Shown piece after piece: positions 33,591 to 42,853 of a stretch of 64,000 bases of DNA. Within the stretch, counting starts at the first letter, position 1. Every line of letters starts with the position of its first letter. The position numbers were made by a program, and so were the translations under genes. The notes beneath the pieces were generated by a model that worked only from the letters and a program-made list of their open reading frames with translations, did not search any database and was not told where the DNA came from. The stretch covers positions 2,376,408 to 2,440,407 of the forward strand of contig JAWNGF010000009.1 in NCBI GenBank assembly GCA_037039685.1, in the 5' to 3' direction. Source of the stretch: Ceratobasidium sp. AG-K (lineage: Eukaryota > Basidiomycota > Agaricomycetes > Cantharellales > Ceratobasidiaceae).

Positions 33591-34943
33591 ATGTTGAGAG
33601 CCCCATCACCTAGTCAAGGGGGATTTGCCCAAATTTCAGCAACATCCGGACCCGATGTAGTTGCACATGCAATCAATGCCTTAATAGACGAAGTGCAAAA
33701 AATTAACGGACATATTAATGCCTTAAATGGTATCACTTCTACCTTAGAACAGGGCATTGACAATAACATTGCCGATATCCATGCTATTCAAAATCAAACG
33801 GCACAAATTGCACCACTTCACCAATTAATGAATGCAGTGTCTCAATCACTTGCAAACCTGGGTGCAACACCCTCAACCACTGCTTCAACAACCACCCCAG
33901 GATACAAACTCAAAATGCATCCCCCAGAAGAATTTTCTGGAGATGTAGATAAATTTGACGAGTTTAAGTCGCAATGTACTTTGTACATAAACCACACATC
34001 CCCACAAGCAACCACAGAACAAAAAATCACCTATATCATGGGTTATTGCAAGGGGCCTGCCTATGTATGGATGCAACCTGGAATTGATGCAGACACGGCA
34101 ACAAGGGGAGCAACAATTTGGCTACATGACATGGATGAATTCTGGAACAAAATGCAAGCCAGGTTTGGCGACGTTCACAAGATTGATCGATATAGACAAC
34201 TATACAAGAAATTGACCCAGAAGAACTCTGTCCAAGATTACCTACGAGACTTCGTTACTTATTCATCGGTACTTGGGTACACTGATCAAGTACTTCGGGA
34301 TGATTTCTATGACGGTCTTAAAGATGAAATCAGGATGGCCATGGTGGCACAGAACTTTAAACCCCATGAAATAACAAGGACATTCAATCAAGTTTGTGAA
34401 AGAGCCCTGGAAATCGACTCCACAATGAATGCCATTAATGCACCCAAAAGATCGCAAAACCCACAATCCAGCACTTCAAAGCAAACTACTTCTAAAACAA
34501 CCACAACCACCCCAAGTACCTCACTGGGTCAAAGATTCAACGTAAACAATCGTGTCTTTATGTCAAAACCTACAGGAGGGGTACAATACAGCAAAATCTC
34601 AAGCATTACCAGAAATGCGAAGGGTCGCCTCGTTCCACAGATCTCCTGGGACGATGGGACAAAAGGAAATGTCCCTTTTGGAGCAATTCAAAAAGACACC
34701 CGAACTAGTACCTTCAACGCTCCAATTATTCAAACACCCAAATCGTCCACTCCTACTAAAGACCCCAACGCAATGGATCTTGATGGGAAAGGAAAAGGAC
34801 CAATGATTTGCTTCACCTGCGGTGGCAAGGGACACTCAGCAAGAGTCTGTCCTTCCAAGAACACAGCCTCAGGGTTTGAAGCTCAGATTGAAGAAATGTC
34901 TTCAGACATCGAATCGGGAAAAGACGTCACCAAGGCTTATTAA
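33591..34943 (+). CDS. family-1 gag polyprotein
   Basis: 450 aa, capsid and nucleocapsid precursor. Residues 1-80 are helical (AHAINALIDEVQKINGHINAL), followed by a Retrotrans_gag-type capsid region (MHPPEEFSGDVDKFDEFK, YIMGYCKGPAYVW, YRQLYKKLTQKNSVQDY, YDGLKDEIRMAM) and a Ser/Thr/Pro linker. Near the C-terminus is one CCHC knuckle, CFTCGGKGHSARVCP, with spacing CX2CX4HX4C. Intact, in contrast to the inverted copy at 29576-30614. The frame closes with TAA at 34941; a slippery heptamer lies 25 nt before it. Confidence 0.92.
   Translation: MLRAPSPSQGGFAQISATSGPDVVAHAINALIDEVQKINGHINALNGITSTLEQGIDNNIADIHAIQNQTAQIAPLHQLMNAVSQSLANLGATPSTTASTTTPGYKLKMHPPEEFSGDVDKFDEFKSQCTLYINHTSPQATTEQKITYIMGYCKGPAYVWMQPGIDADTATRGATIWLHDMDEFWNKMQARFGDVHKIDRYRQLYKKLTQKNSVQDYLRDFVTYSSVLGYTDQVLRDDFYDGLKDEIRMAMVAQNFKPHEITRTFNQVCERALEIDSTMNAINAPKRSQNPQSSTSKQTTSKTTTTTPSTSLGQRFNVNNRVFMSKPTGGVQYSKISSITRNAKGRLVPQISWDDGTKGNVPFGAIQKDTRTSTFNAPIIQTPKSSTPTKDPNAMDLDGKGKGPMICFTCGGKGHSARVCPSKNTASGFEAQIEEMSSDIESGKDVTKAY
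34916..34922 (+). promoter_or_regulatory. predicted -1 frameshift site, family-1 gag-pol
   Basis: G_GGA_AAA in gag codons TCG GGA AAA. After a -1 slip the pol frame (R-R-H-Q-G-L-L-R-S-Q) is open through to the ATG at 34979 and beyond. Confidence 0.65.
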
Positions 34944-34978
34944 GGAGCCAAGTACTTGGTGATATATTAGCTAGTAAT

Positions 34979-37900
34979 ATGGATAAACTAGAAATCATGT
35001 CAATATCAAATGAAAACCAATTATACCTTGATTTCACCGCTCATCCACTAGCTACGGCTCCTGATTCTAAGTCAGTTAACAGATCAAAAAGATTCTCTGG
35101 ACAAGCACTCCTCGACTGCGGCGCAACCTCCTGTTTCATCAACCCTTCCCTAGCAAAAGAAGCAAACCTTCCCCTTTTCCAACACGAAAAACCAAAGACT
35201 CTGCGGGTTATAGACGGACGAGAAGTCTCGTCTGGAAAAGTCACCCATTATACCAAATTTAAGCTTGTCATGGGAACACATTCCAGTGAAATAGAATGTC
35301 ATGTCACAAACATTGGAAGACACCCTATCGTACTCGGGATGTCATGGCTCAAGAAACATAACCCACAAATTAATTGGAAAAATAGGACAATTGCATACAC
35401 AAGCGAATTCTGCTCAAAAAACTGCCTAGAAATCCCGTCTACGCTCCAAATTGCAGCTGAAACTACATTACCAGAGGAATACAAAGAGTTCGCAGATGTA
35501 TTCGACGAATCCAGATTAGAAGAACTCCCACCTCACAGGCCAACTGACATTACGCTCAACCTCCTACCAGAAGCTAAACTAAAGCACGGCCCTATTTACA
35601 AAACGTCCCCAGCTGAAGACAAGGAAATGAAGAAAGTACTAGAAACCCTGATCCGAAGAGGACACATTCAGATTTCTAAGTCCCCTTTGGCTTCCCCAGT
35701 TCTGTTTGTCAAAAAACCACATCCAGAAGATCCAAACAACCCAGAGTTACGCTTTTGCGTTGACTACAGATATGTGAATTCACTATGCAAATTCAACGCA
35801 AGTGGAATACCACTACTGGACCAATGGTTAAGGGCACTGGAAGGATTCGTCATTGGCACCACTCTAGACTTGGCACAGGGATTCCACCAAACACGAATAG
35901 CAGCAGGCCATGAATGGAAAACAGCATTCAAAACTCAATACGGCATGTACAAATGGAAAGTCATGCCCTTTGGTCTCAAAAACGCTCCATCAAGTTTCCA
36001 GTCCCTAATGAATTCTATATTCAGGGACATTATGGGGGTTTTCATACTCGTATACATTGATGACATCTTTGTTTTTTCCAAACAAGTTGAAGACCATCCA
36101 GGACACGTGAAAGAAGTGCTAAGAAGACTAAGGGAACACAAACTGGTTGCAAAATTGAGAAAATGCAAGTTCCACCAAACCAAACTGGACTGGGTAGGAT
36201 TGGTCATTTCCAATAAAGGAATTGAAACGGATCAGGAAAAGGTCACGGCGGCTATGAATTGGAAGGCTCCCAAGAATGTCAAACAAGTTCAAGAGTTCCT
36301 AGGATTTGTCAACTTCTATCGAAGATTCATCCAAGACTTTGCCGGCAAAGCCAGACCTCTATATAACCTACTTAAGAAGGATCAAAAGTGGCAGTGGACA
36401 AGCAAAGAACAAGAGGCCATGAACGCACTGAAAAAGGCTCTTAAGGAGGCACCTGTAATGATGCAGCCCGATCAAAAGAAGGAATTTTTCCTCAAGACAG
36501 ACGCATCGGGATTTGCCACAGGAGCAGTTTTGTCACAGAATGATGAAGAAGGAAAATTACACCCTGTAGCTTTTCTTTCCAAATCACTAAATCCGGCTGA
36601 ACAAAACTACGACATTTTTGACAAAGAACTATTGGCAATCATTAGAGCCTTCAAAGAATGGCGGCACTTACTCCAAGGCACAGAAAAAGCCATTCAAGTG
36701 ATAACAGATCACAAAAATTTGGAATACTTCTCATCATCCAAACAATTGAACCAACGCCAGATCCGCTGGATGAATTTCTTGGTGGACTTCAACTTCCAAA
36801 TTTTATACAGGCCAGGAAGCCAAAACAAAAAAGCAGACATTCTCTCGAGGCGATATGACCTAGAACCTTTGGGGGGGGTAGAGAACCAAGTTCTCCTCAA
36901 ACCAGACATTTTTATTTCGGCTATTACCCCTGACCAGGAGATTAACAATCTAATCAGAGAAGCAATCCTCGAAGATCCCAGATTAGAAGAAGCCCACAAT
37001 AAGCTGAGAAATGGAGAAAAAGTCAAAGATTGGGAATACAGAGAAGGACTCCTAACGTTCAAAGGAAAGATCTTTGTCCCCAAGGACAAAACCGTCAGAA
37101 ACCTGATATTGGAATCGCGCCATGACAATATTACAGCTGGACATCCTGGACAAGCAAGAACTTTGGAATTGGTTTCCAGAACCTACTACTGGCCAACCAT
37201 GAAGAAATTTGTCAACTCTTATGTGTCACACTGCAAAACATGCATTCGAGTTAAACCATTGAACCAACTTCCCACAGGGTTATTGCGTCCTTTACATATT
37301 CCTGAGAGACCTTGGGAAGAGATCTCCTATGACATGATTGTAGGGCTCCCAGAATCAGAAGGATATGACGCAATCTTAACAGTAGTAGATCGGTTCTCCA
37401 AGATGGCACACTATCTCCCTTGCAAATCAACGGCCACAGCAGTAGACATAGCCAATATCTTTGTTGCAAACATTTGGAAACTTCACGGCACTCCAAAAGC
37501 AACAGTCTCGGATAGAGGATCCACTTTCAACTCAAAGTTCATTAGGCATCTGTACAAACAGTTAAACGTAAAACCTACTTTCAGCACAGCATATCATCCA
37601 AGGACAGACGGACAGTCAGAACGGGCAAACCAAGTTGTTGAAATCTTTATTAGGGCTTTTGTCAACCATAGGCAAAACGACTGGGTGGCCCTGCTCCCTA
37701 TGGCAGAATTTGCTTACAACAATGGAATCCAAGCATCCACTGGCAAAACCCCTTTCCAAATCTGCCAGGGTTTCAACCCTAGAATGAACATCGGGGAAGA
37801 ATCAGACTATACTGTTCCTGAAGCTGATGCCCATGCGGAATTCCTGTTGAAAGGATATGACGAAGTCAAAGCCGCCCTCATCCTAGCAAATCAGTCCTAT

Positions 37901-38377
37901 AAACACTACTTTGATAAAGGAGCCAAAGAACCAGAAGAGATAAACCCTGGAGATAAAGTCTGGCTTAATCATCAAAACATATCCACAGACAGACCTTCAG
38001 TAAAACTCTCTCACAAAGTTTTAGGCCCTTACAAGGTACTGGGAAAAGTAGGGACTCACGCCTTTAGACTGGAGTTACCAAAATCAATGAAAGTTCATCC
38101 TGTCTTCCATGTCATGCTGCTCAAGAAATTCCACTCTGATCCCCACGGCCGCGAACCCGCTCAACCACCCCCTATTGTCACACAAGATGGAGAAGAAGAA
38201 TGGGAGGTTGAAGAGATCCTTAATTCCAAGAAAATCCACCGCCAACTCCACTATTACGTTAAGTGGAAAGGGTACTCTCATGCAGACAGCTCTTGGCAGT
38301 CAAAGGAAGATCTCAAGAACGCTCCTGAACTAGTTGATAAATTTCACAAACTCCATCCCACCGCGCCAGGCCCTTAG
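34979..38377 (+). CDS. family-1 pol polyprotein, intact chromovirus type
   Basis: 1132 aa from the first ATG; by frameshift from 34922 it would gain 19 residues. Order: aspartic protease (ALLDCGATSCFI, with Cys in place of the usual Ser/Thr after the Asp), reverse transcriptase (LDLAQGFHQTRIA, YKWKVMPFGLKNAP, YIDDIFVFS near residue 360), RNase H (KTDASGFATGAVLSQ, DKELLAIIRAF), integrase with HHCC zinc region (GHPGQARTLELVSRTYYW...CKTCIRV) and DDE residues in TVVDRFSKMAHYLP, SDRGSTFNS and the HPRTDGQSERANQ region, and a C-terminal chromodomain (EWEVEEILNSKK, YVKWKGYSHADSSW). The chromodomain and domain order place it in the Ty3/gypsy chromoviruses. All catalytic residues are present and there is no stop. 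Confidence 0.95.
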   Translation: MDKLEIMSISNENQLYLDFTAHPLATAPDSKSVNRSKRFSGQALLDCGATSCFINPSLAKEANLPLFQHEKPKTLRVIDGREVSSGKVTHYTKFKLVMGTHSSEIECHVTNIGRHPIVLGMSWLKKHNPQINWKNRTIAYTSEFCSKNCLEIPSTLQIAAETTLPEEYKEFADVFDESRLEELPPHRPTDITLNLLPEAKLKHGPIYKTSPAEDKEMKKVLETLIRRGHIQISKSPLASPVLFVKKPHPEDPNNPELRFCVDYRYVNSLCKFNASGIPLLDQWLRALEGFVIGTTLDLAQGFHQTRIAAGHEWKTAFKTQYGMYKWKVMPFGLKNAPSSFQSLMNSIFRDIMGVFILVYIDDIFVFSKQVEDHPGHVKEVLRRLREHKLVAKLRKCKFHQTKLDWVGLVISNKGIETDQEKVTAAMNWKAPKNVKQVQEFLGFVNFYRRFIQDFAGKARPLYNLLKKDQKWQWTSKEQEAMNALKKALKEAPVMMQPDQKKEFFLKTDASGFATGAVLSQNDEEGKLHPVAFLSKSLNPAEQNYDIFDKELLAIIRAFKEWRHLLQGTEKAIQVITDHKNLEYFSSSKQLNQRQIRWMNFLVDFNFQILYRPGSQNKKADILSRRYDLEPLGGVENQVLLKPDIFISAITPDQEINNLIREAILEDPRLEEAHNKLRNGEKVKDWEYREGLLTFKGKIFVPKDKTVRNLILESRHDNITAGHPGQARTLELVSRTYYWPTMKKFVNSYVSHCKTCIRVKPLNQLPTGLLRPLHIPERPWEEISYDMIVGLPESEGYDAILTVVDRFSKMAHYLPCKSTATAVDIANIFVANIWKLHGTPKATVSDRGSTFNSKFIRHLYKQLNVKPTFSTAYHPRTDGQSERANQVVEIFIRAFVNHRQNDWVALLPMAEFAYNNGIQASTGKTPFQICQGFNPRMNIGEESDYTVPEADAHAEFLLKGYDEVKAALILANQSYKHYFDKGAKEPEEINPGDKVWLNHQNISTDRPSVKLSHKVLGPYKVLGKVGTHAFRLELPKSMKVHPVFHVMLLKKFHSDPHGREPAQPPPIVTQDGEEEWEVEEILNSKKIHRQLHYYVKWKGYSHADSSWQSKEDLKNAPELVDKFHKLHPTAPGP

Positions 38378-38387
38378 GAGGGGGTAA

Positions 38388-38802
38388 TGTCATGAGCTGA
38401 CTAAGCTCAGACATTTTATTCTGATTTTATATCTTTTTTTCCGAACACTTTCCTTTTTTGGTACAAATGTCCTCTGGCGCTTAACTTGTATCATGTGATG
38501 TATTTGTCTTTTCATTTGATATTGGTGATACTTCCGGAACTTCCAGAATGTCAAGTCATACCTCTTATCTTGCTTATCATTGGTTGTACTCGGCTTTCCC
38601 ACACTGATAGATGATGACGTGGCCTTGATCTCACGTGTATATAAACCCAGAGGTCAAGCCGGTTAACGACAAGGCTTGACCTCCTCTCCACTAGGACTTG
38701 CCCAATCAAATCCTCTCGCTTATCACCACTCCTTGGGTTCTAAGACTTGTCTAAGTCGAACCCCTTAACCTTATATATACCTAATTGACCCAAGTCGGGA
38801 CA
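38388..38802 (+). repeat. 3' LTR of intact family-1 element
   Basis: 415 bp, preceded by a polypurine tract (AGGAGGGGG, 38376-38384). Matches 31854-32268 except at five transition sites. Confidence 0.95.
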
Positions 38803-39127
38803 CTATGCCCGTTTTCCCGTGTACGTTCTATCTACTTGGTGGAAGAGCAGGGGCTTTTTAAGGCCAATGCTAGAAAGGCTTGACCTAGTGTCCCAACTTG
38901 GGTCAATTAGGTATATAGAAAGTTAAGGGGTTTGACTTAAGCAAGTCTTAGAACCCAAGGAGTAGTGTTTAGTAAGAGGATTTGATTGTACAAGTCCTAG
39001 TGGAAAGGCAAATACATTGCATGATACAAGTTAAGCACCAGAGGACATTTGTACCAAAAAAGGAAAGTGTTCGGAAAAAAAGATATAAAATCAGAATAAA
39101 ATGTCTGAGCTTAGTCAGCTTATGACA
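38803..39127 (-). repeat. 5' LTR and leader start of outer family-1 element
   Basis: 239-bp LTR at 38889-39127 (minus strand) followed by the first 86 nt of leader, including a conserved primer-binding site, up to the insertion point of the plus-strand copy. The LTR carries the same 177-bp internal deletion as 13587-13824. Confidence 0.88.
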
Positions 39128-39132
39128 TTAGC

Positions 39133-41203
39133 TAATGTTTCCAAGAACCAGAGAACGTGTATACTTCCTGAGATCTGTTGGTTGGAATACCCCCAGACTT
39201 TGAGATTGAACATAGCATTCAACCCCTTGCAACACTTTGCTCAAGGTTGAACATGGGTAGAAGGGGCAGGGCAAGCCGGCCAAGTAATCTGAGTGGTCTG
39301 AGGAGTATCCGTTGTAATGTTCTGACTTGGTACTTGCAAAATGCGCTTAAATATATGCACAATTCACCCTAAGGAAATTCTATTCCAAATAAATGCGCAT
39401 TTATGCGCCGGGTTCACACGTCACAATGATGTAGGTATCATGTGATATATTCTCAGCTATGATTTGCGGTACCCGTGGCCTTCTGCGGCATTTCACCGTG
39501 CAGCAAGTCATGCGTGACAAACTTGAGTCCTTGTTCCGGGATTACATAATCACATCCTGGTTCGTGCTGTTCGGAATAGCCCGGTTTACCCCGGTTTACC
39601 GCTATTCATTTTACTCCCTAGTTCCATGTGTAACCGGCATCATGTGTCTGCCCCCCCCCTGACACCCCTTTCGAAATTTTGTCTCTGCCCCTCTGTAAAA
39701 GCCTCCGGGTGGTCTCATCTCATCTCATCGTACCTACAACCTTTGTCCTGGTGGCCAATTGGTTTGGCCACGTGCACATGTGGTTTGTTAAACAGGTATT
39801 TTTTGAGCAGGAGAAAACCGGCATCACGTGATCGCGGCTCTGGTTTATTTCCCTTGGCACTCTGATGCTTTTCTCAAAACGGGTCTGATTTGTTTTTCTG
39901 GGGTTCCGCATTGACTCCTCTGCGCCTACGTCTTAACTGTCCCCTTCCCGCCCTTGTTTCCTTTTTTCTGTTTGCCTCTTCTTGTTGCCCTTCTTGGCCC
40001 TTTTGTGAGTGGTTTGACCTCTTGTTCATGTAGCTTGATAAATGTGTATTTTAAAAATAGATAATCCCGGGATCACGTGACGCATCCTGAACCTACCAGA
40101 GCGTTACCACTGGCTCCCGAGGCACTACCTCCAAGTTCGATAAGGCAATCGAACTGCCTCGGCACTTATTCTTTCTCGAGTAGCACACAATTCTTCCAGT
40201 GGTTATAAATCTTCCTAGACTTTGCATTCACTCATCCCTCCTTGTCATGATGTTTATCACACCTGTGCCTTGAATACAGTAGGAGGGTCGTTGGCCAACG
40301 CATGTGTGGGATTTACACAGATGCATGGACGTGTTAAGTACAATCGTATCTCTCAGCTTGCAGTCCCTCAGCGTTCAGGAAGCACAGGAAGCGCGGCTGA
40401 CAAATCTGCCACCCAATGTACCTCTAGCGTCGCCAGGGCTGTATGTAACTCCAAAAATATGTGATCCATTTCTTGAGACTATTTTGAAGTATCTTGAATA
40501 GATATACCCAATTTCGTGTTGCCCTAAAGTCTCGCAAATGCAAACAATTGAGGTGTGTGTTTGCTCATGTTTAGCAAAAGCGCTTTCTGTCACCGTGCAA
40601 GCTGAGGGACAAGACTGTATAGATCAATTGTTCAAACAGCGTTGATGAGGGAAAGCTAGACCGAAAACGACTCAGACGGCTCCTGGGGAGATAGATGAGG
40701 ATCATAAGCTCATACACTACCCACAGTATGCCCCCAAGCAATATATACATCTAGCATCCCATCGCCGTGAGCACCTCTGATTCTGTTCCCCCTTGTTCTC
40801 ACACGAGGCTCTGAAACCACTACTCAAGTTCCTGTGAGCCACGGGCAAATTTCCGGATCTACTCTGCAAACCGTTGTCTGGACTTTGCCCTCGCATCTCG
40901 TCCCCTCTTCCTAATGTTTTATTCTCCCTCTGTGGTCGCGCTGCCTTGTCTTCTATTTTAATTTACGTGTCTCTTGTTGCAGTGCTCCAACTAATGCAAC
41001 TACTGATCTCATTGTTTCGTATTATATCTCAACTGCTGTACCTGTGTATGCCCTTACTTTGGGGTCTCCAGACTGCATCTAGAATAGCACACCATAGGCT
41101 CAGCGCCAAAACATTGTAAACATACCCAGTTGAAAATGATGGAAACCCCTTCCAGTAACCGAGCTGTTCATGCCCTTCCACTGTCACACGGAACTGAACT
41201 CAA
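39133..41203. other. intergenic region with eroded duplication remnants
   Basis: No gene supported. By eye, 40100-40300 resembles 47340-47540 and 40640-40700 resembles 3710-3770 (the AA9 copy 2 upstream region, around ACCGAAAACGAC), so scraps of another duplicated unit survive here. 39560-39600 has a CCGGTTTACC tandem pair inside a short inverted repeat; several CACGTG palindromes lie at 39760-40080. Confidence 0.4.
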
Positions 41204-42419
41204 TCACTCGCCACTCAAGCCACGTTGCAGTATCTCCTTCAGCTTACACCGATGCCCTCTTGGCAATCCAATGCATTGCCCTGCTAAGCCGGCCACACCT
41301 CTCCACCCTGTTCTGATGGAGCGCTCATCCCAGGCAGTCACCTTTGAATTGCAGCGCCTAATGCGAGCAAGAGTTTTGTGCATGGTGAGAAAGCTGAATG
41401 CACCTATCGTGCTCCTTGAAATTGTGCCCTGTCCCAATTCCAAGTTTCCATGTATGCAGATTGTTCTAGGTTTACTGTAATGAATTGACCTCGTGCCTTG
41501 TAGGCTGGCGTGTTGAGAGCAAAATTAGATGTAGCCATTGGACTCAGAGCACAGCGTCAACGCTTAGTAGACAAATGTGTACCACTAACTATATTCTTTC
41601 GAAACTTCGTCGGCGAAGGTGTCTTAAACAGTGTGAGGAGTTCCCAGGGGCCTGTAACTCGTAACTTATAACAGTTCATTGGGTAGGCTGGTCAACCCCT
41701 GTGCTGGTTTGTTCTTGCCAAGATCTTGAAATCGACTACACGACAATTCAAATACTTTAGATCAGCAACAAACATGTTTCTGCCTCCTAGAAACTGACAT
41801 GTAGGCAAACCCAGTTGCCTGGCCTTTGGGGTCGTCGAATCGCTGCGGAATTTGAAACACATGTAGAAGCGCTACAGCACCGCCCATGTTACCAGCGCTC
41901 CCAACTTTGTGTATGGTTTGAAGCTCCGGGTTAGGGATTAAGCAGTCAGATCGGCATGCGCTGTCCGTAAAATATCCGGAAATGCCAACTATCGCTACAG
42001 TAGCACTAGTCTCGGTTTGCTATCGGTCCATGCATACGTCCCCGAACCTTCAGAACGGAACAGTTCCCACCGAGTAGAAAAGACTGAGACGAACTAAGAC
42101 AGAATTGGTAGTTAGTCTCATCTCGCGGCCACCCTACGGTACTGACAAAGTCGTAAATATCAGTTGCAGAGACATACGATTGTGGTGCAAGTAATGAGCC
42201 AGTAAAGCTGACTGGGCTGATTGATACTAGACCCTCCGACGTGGAAGAACCAAGGTCGAGCTTTTGGGCTCGATCAAGCCCTCCAGCGCAACGCTGCTTG
42301 ATTAACGCCTCATTATCCACTTGAGCCGTCAACGCGGATGACCCTTCCTTAATGAGCCAGCCTTTTGGGGTAGCGCCAACTTTGATTAGATAACTGTGGA
42401 CCCGATGTCGGCGTGCCAT
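41204..42419 (-). pseudogene. relic of the 6554-7370 gene
   Basis: DNA around 41290-41500 aligns with 6640-6900 (shared GTCCCAATT-CAAG, CTAA-GCGAGCA and similar islands in order), but all three frames carry stops. An open stretch at 42006-42419 (minus) occupies the place of the upstream coding block of the 6554 gene; its relation to that block is weak. Position and strand relative to the LtrA paralogue are the same as in the left copy. Confidence 0.4.
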
Positions 42420-42780
42420 CAGCGAAAAGCGCCATGTGTGTAGACGCCCTCACCTATCGCACGCTATGCGCAAACGTATACCCACCCTTTTGCTGAAGCG
42501 AACGACCGGTAGATACGGTCCAGTTTTCATTCTGAGATGCACATTGTGTAGATGGGATTATTGGCCTCGGCGCGTCGTTCTTTTCGGAGTGGGATTCGAT
42601 AGATCAAAGTTTCAAATAAAGTCAGAGTAGCTCGAGCAGCCATCCTCAAATCTTCCAAGAGTGTTAAAGTTAAGGTTCTACGGTGATAGGGGAGCCAATG
42701 CGGCTAGCACTGATCGGGTTTCGGAGTCTAGAGTTTAAGAGAGGGACGTGTGGAAGCACGATGGTTCGTATTGCTATCAC

Positions 42781-42787
42781 TATAAAA
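42781..42787 (+). promoter_or_regulatory. TATA box of LtrA-like gene B
   Basis: TATAAAA 73 bp upstream of the ATG at 42854, the same spacing as in copy A. Confidence 0.6.
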
Positions 42788-42853
42788 CCGGTGCTCCGGC
42801 GAATCTGAGAACTGGCTCACTCTGCGTCTCGCATTAATCTGCCCTCAATTGCC

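Larger units (their letters stand above)
31854..38802 (+). mobile_element. family-1 chromovirus, apparently intact and young
   Basis: 6.95-kb plus-strand element with 415-bp LTRs differing at five positions (all transitions, four at CpG), a 5-bp duplication CTATG at 31849-31853 and 38803-38807, primer-binding site, upstream coiled-coil ORF, gag and an uninterrupted 1132-codon pol. It is inserted into the leader of a minus-strand element of its own family. Confidence 0.93.
13582..39132. mobile_element. 25.5-kb nested LTR-retrotransposon complex
   Basis: Outer boundaries are the direct duplications TTAGC at 13582-13586 and 39128-39132, immediately outside two related 238/239-bp LTRs. The outer element is a minus-strand chromovirus (family 1). 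Its gag/leader survives at 29576-31853 plus 38803-38888, its pol 3' end at 13828-14346. Other chromoviruses fill the space: alpha/beta/gamma pieces (14347-29575) and a same-family plus-strand copy (31854-38802). Confidence 0.88.

Noticed and set aside
13587..39127. CRISPR or phage-type arrays among repeated sequences
   Set aside because: All repeats are explained as LTRs or nested element copies; there are no regularly spaced short repeats.
40222..41480. Plus-strand open frames in the 39-42 kb gap
   Set aside because: Short, without introns, and overlapping eroded duplicated DNA; no family resemblance.
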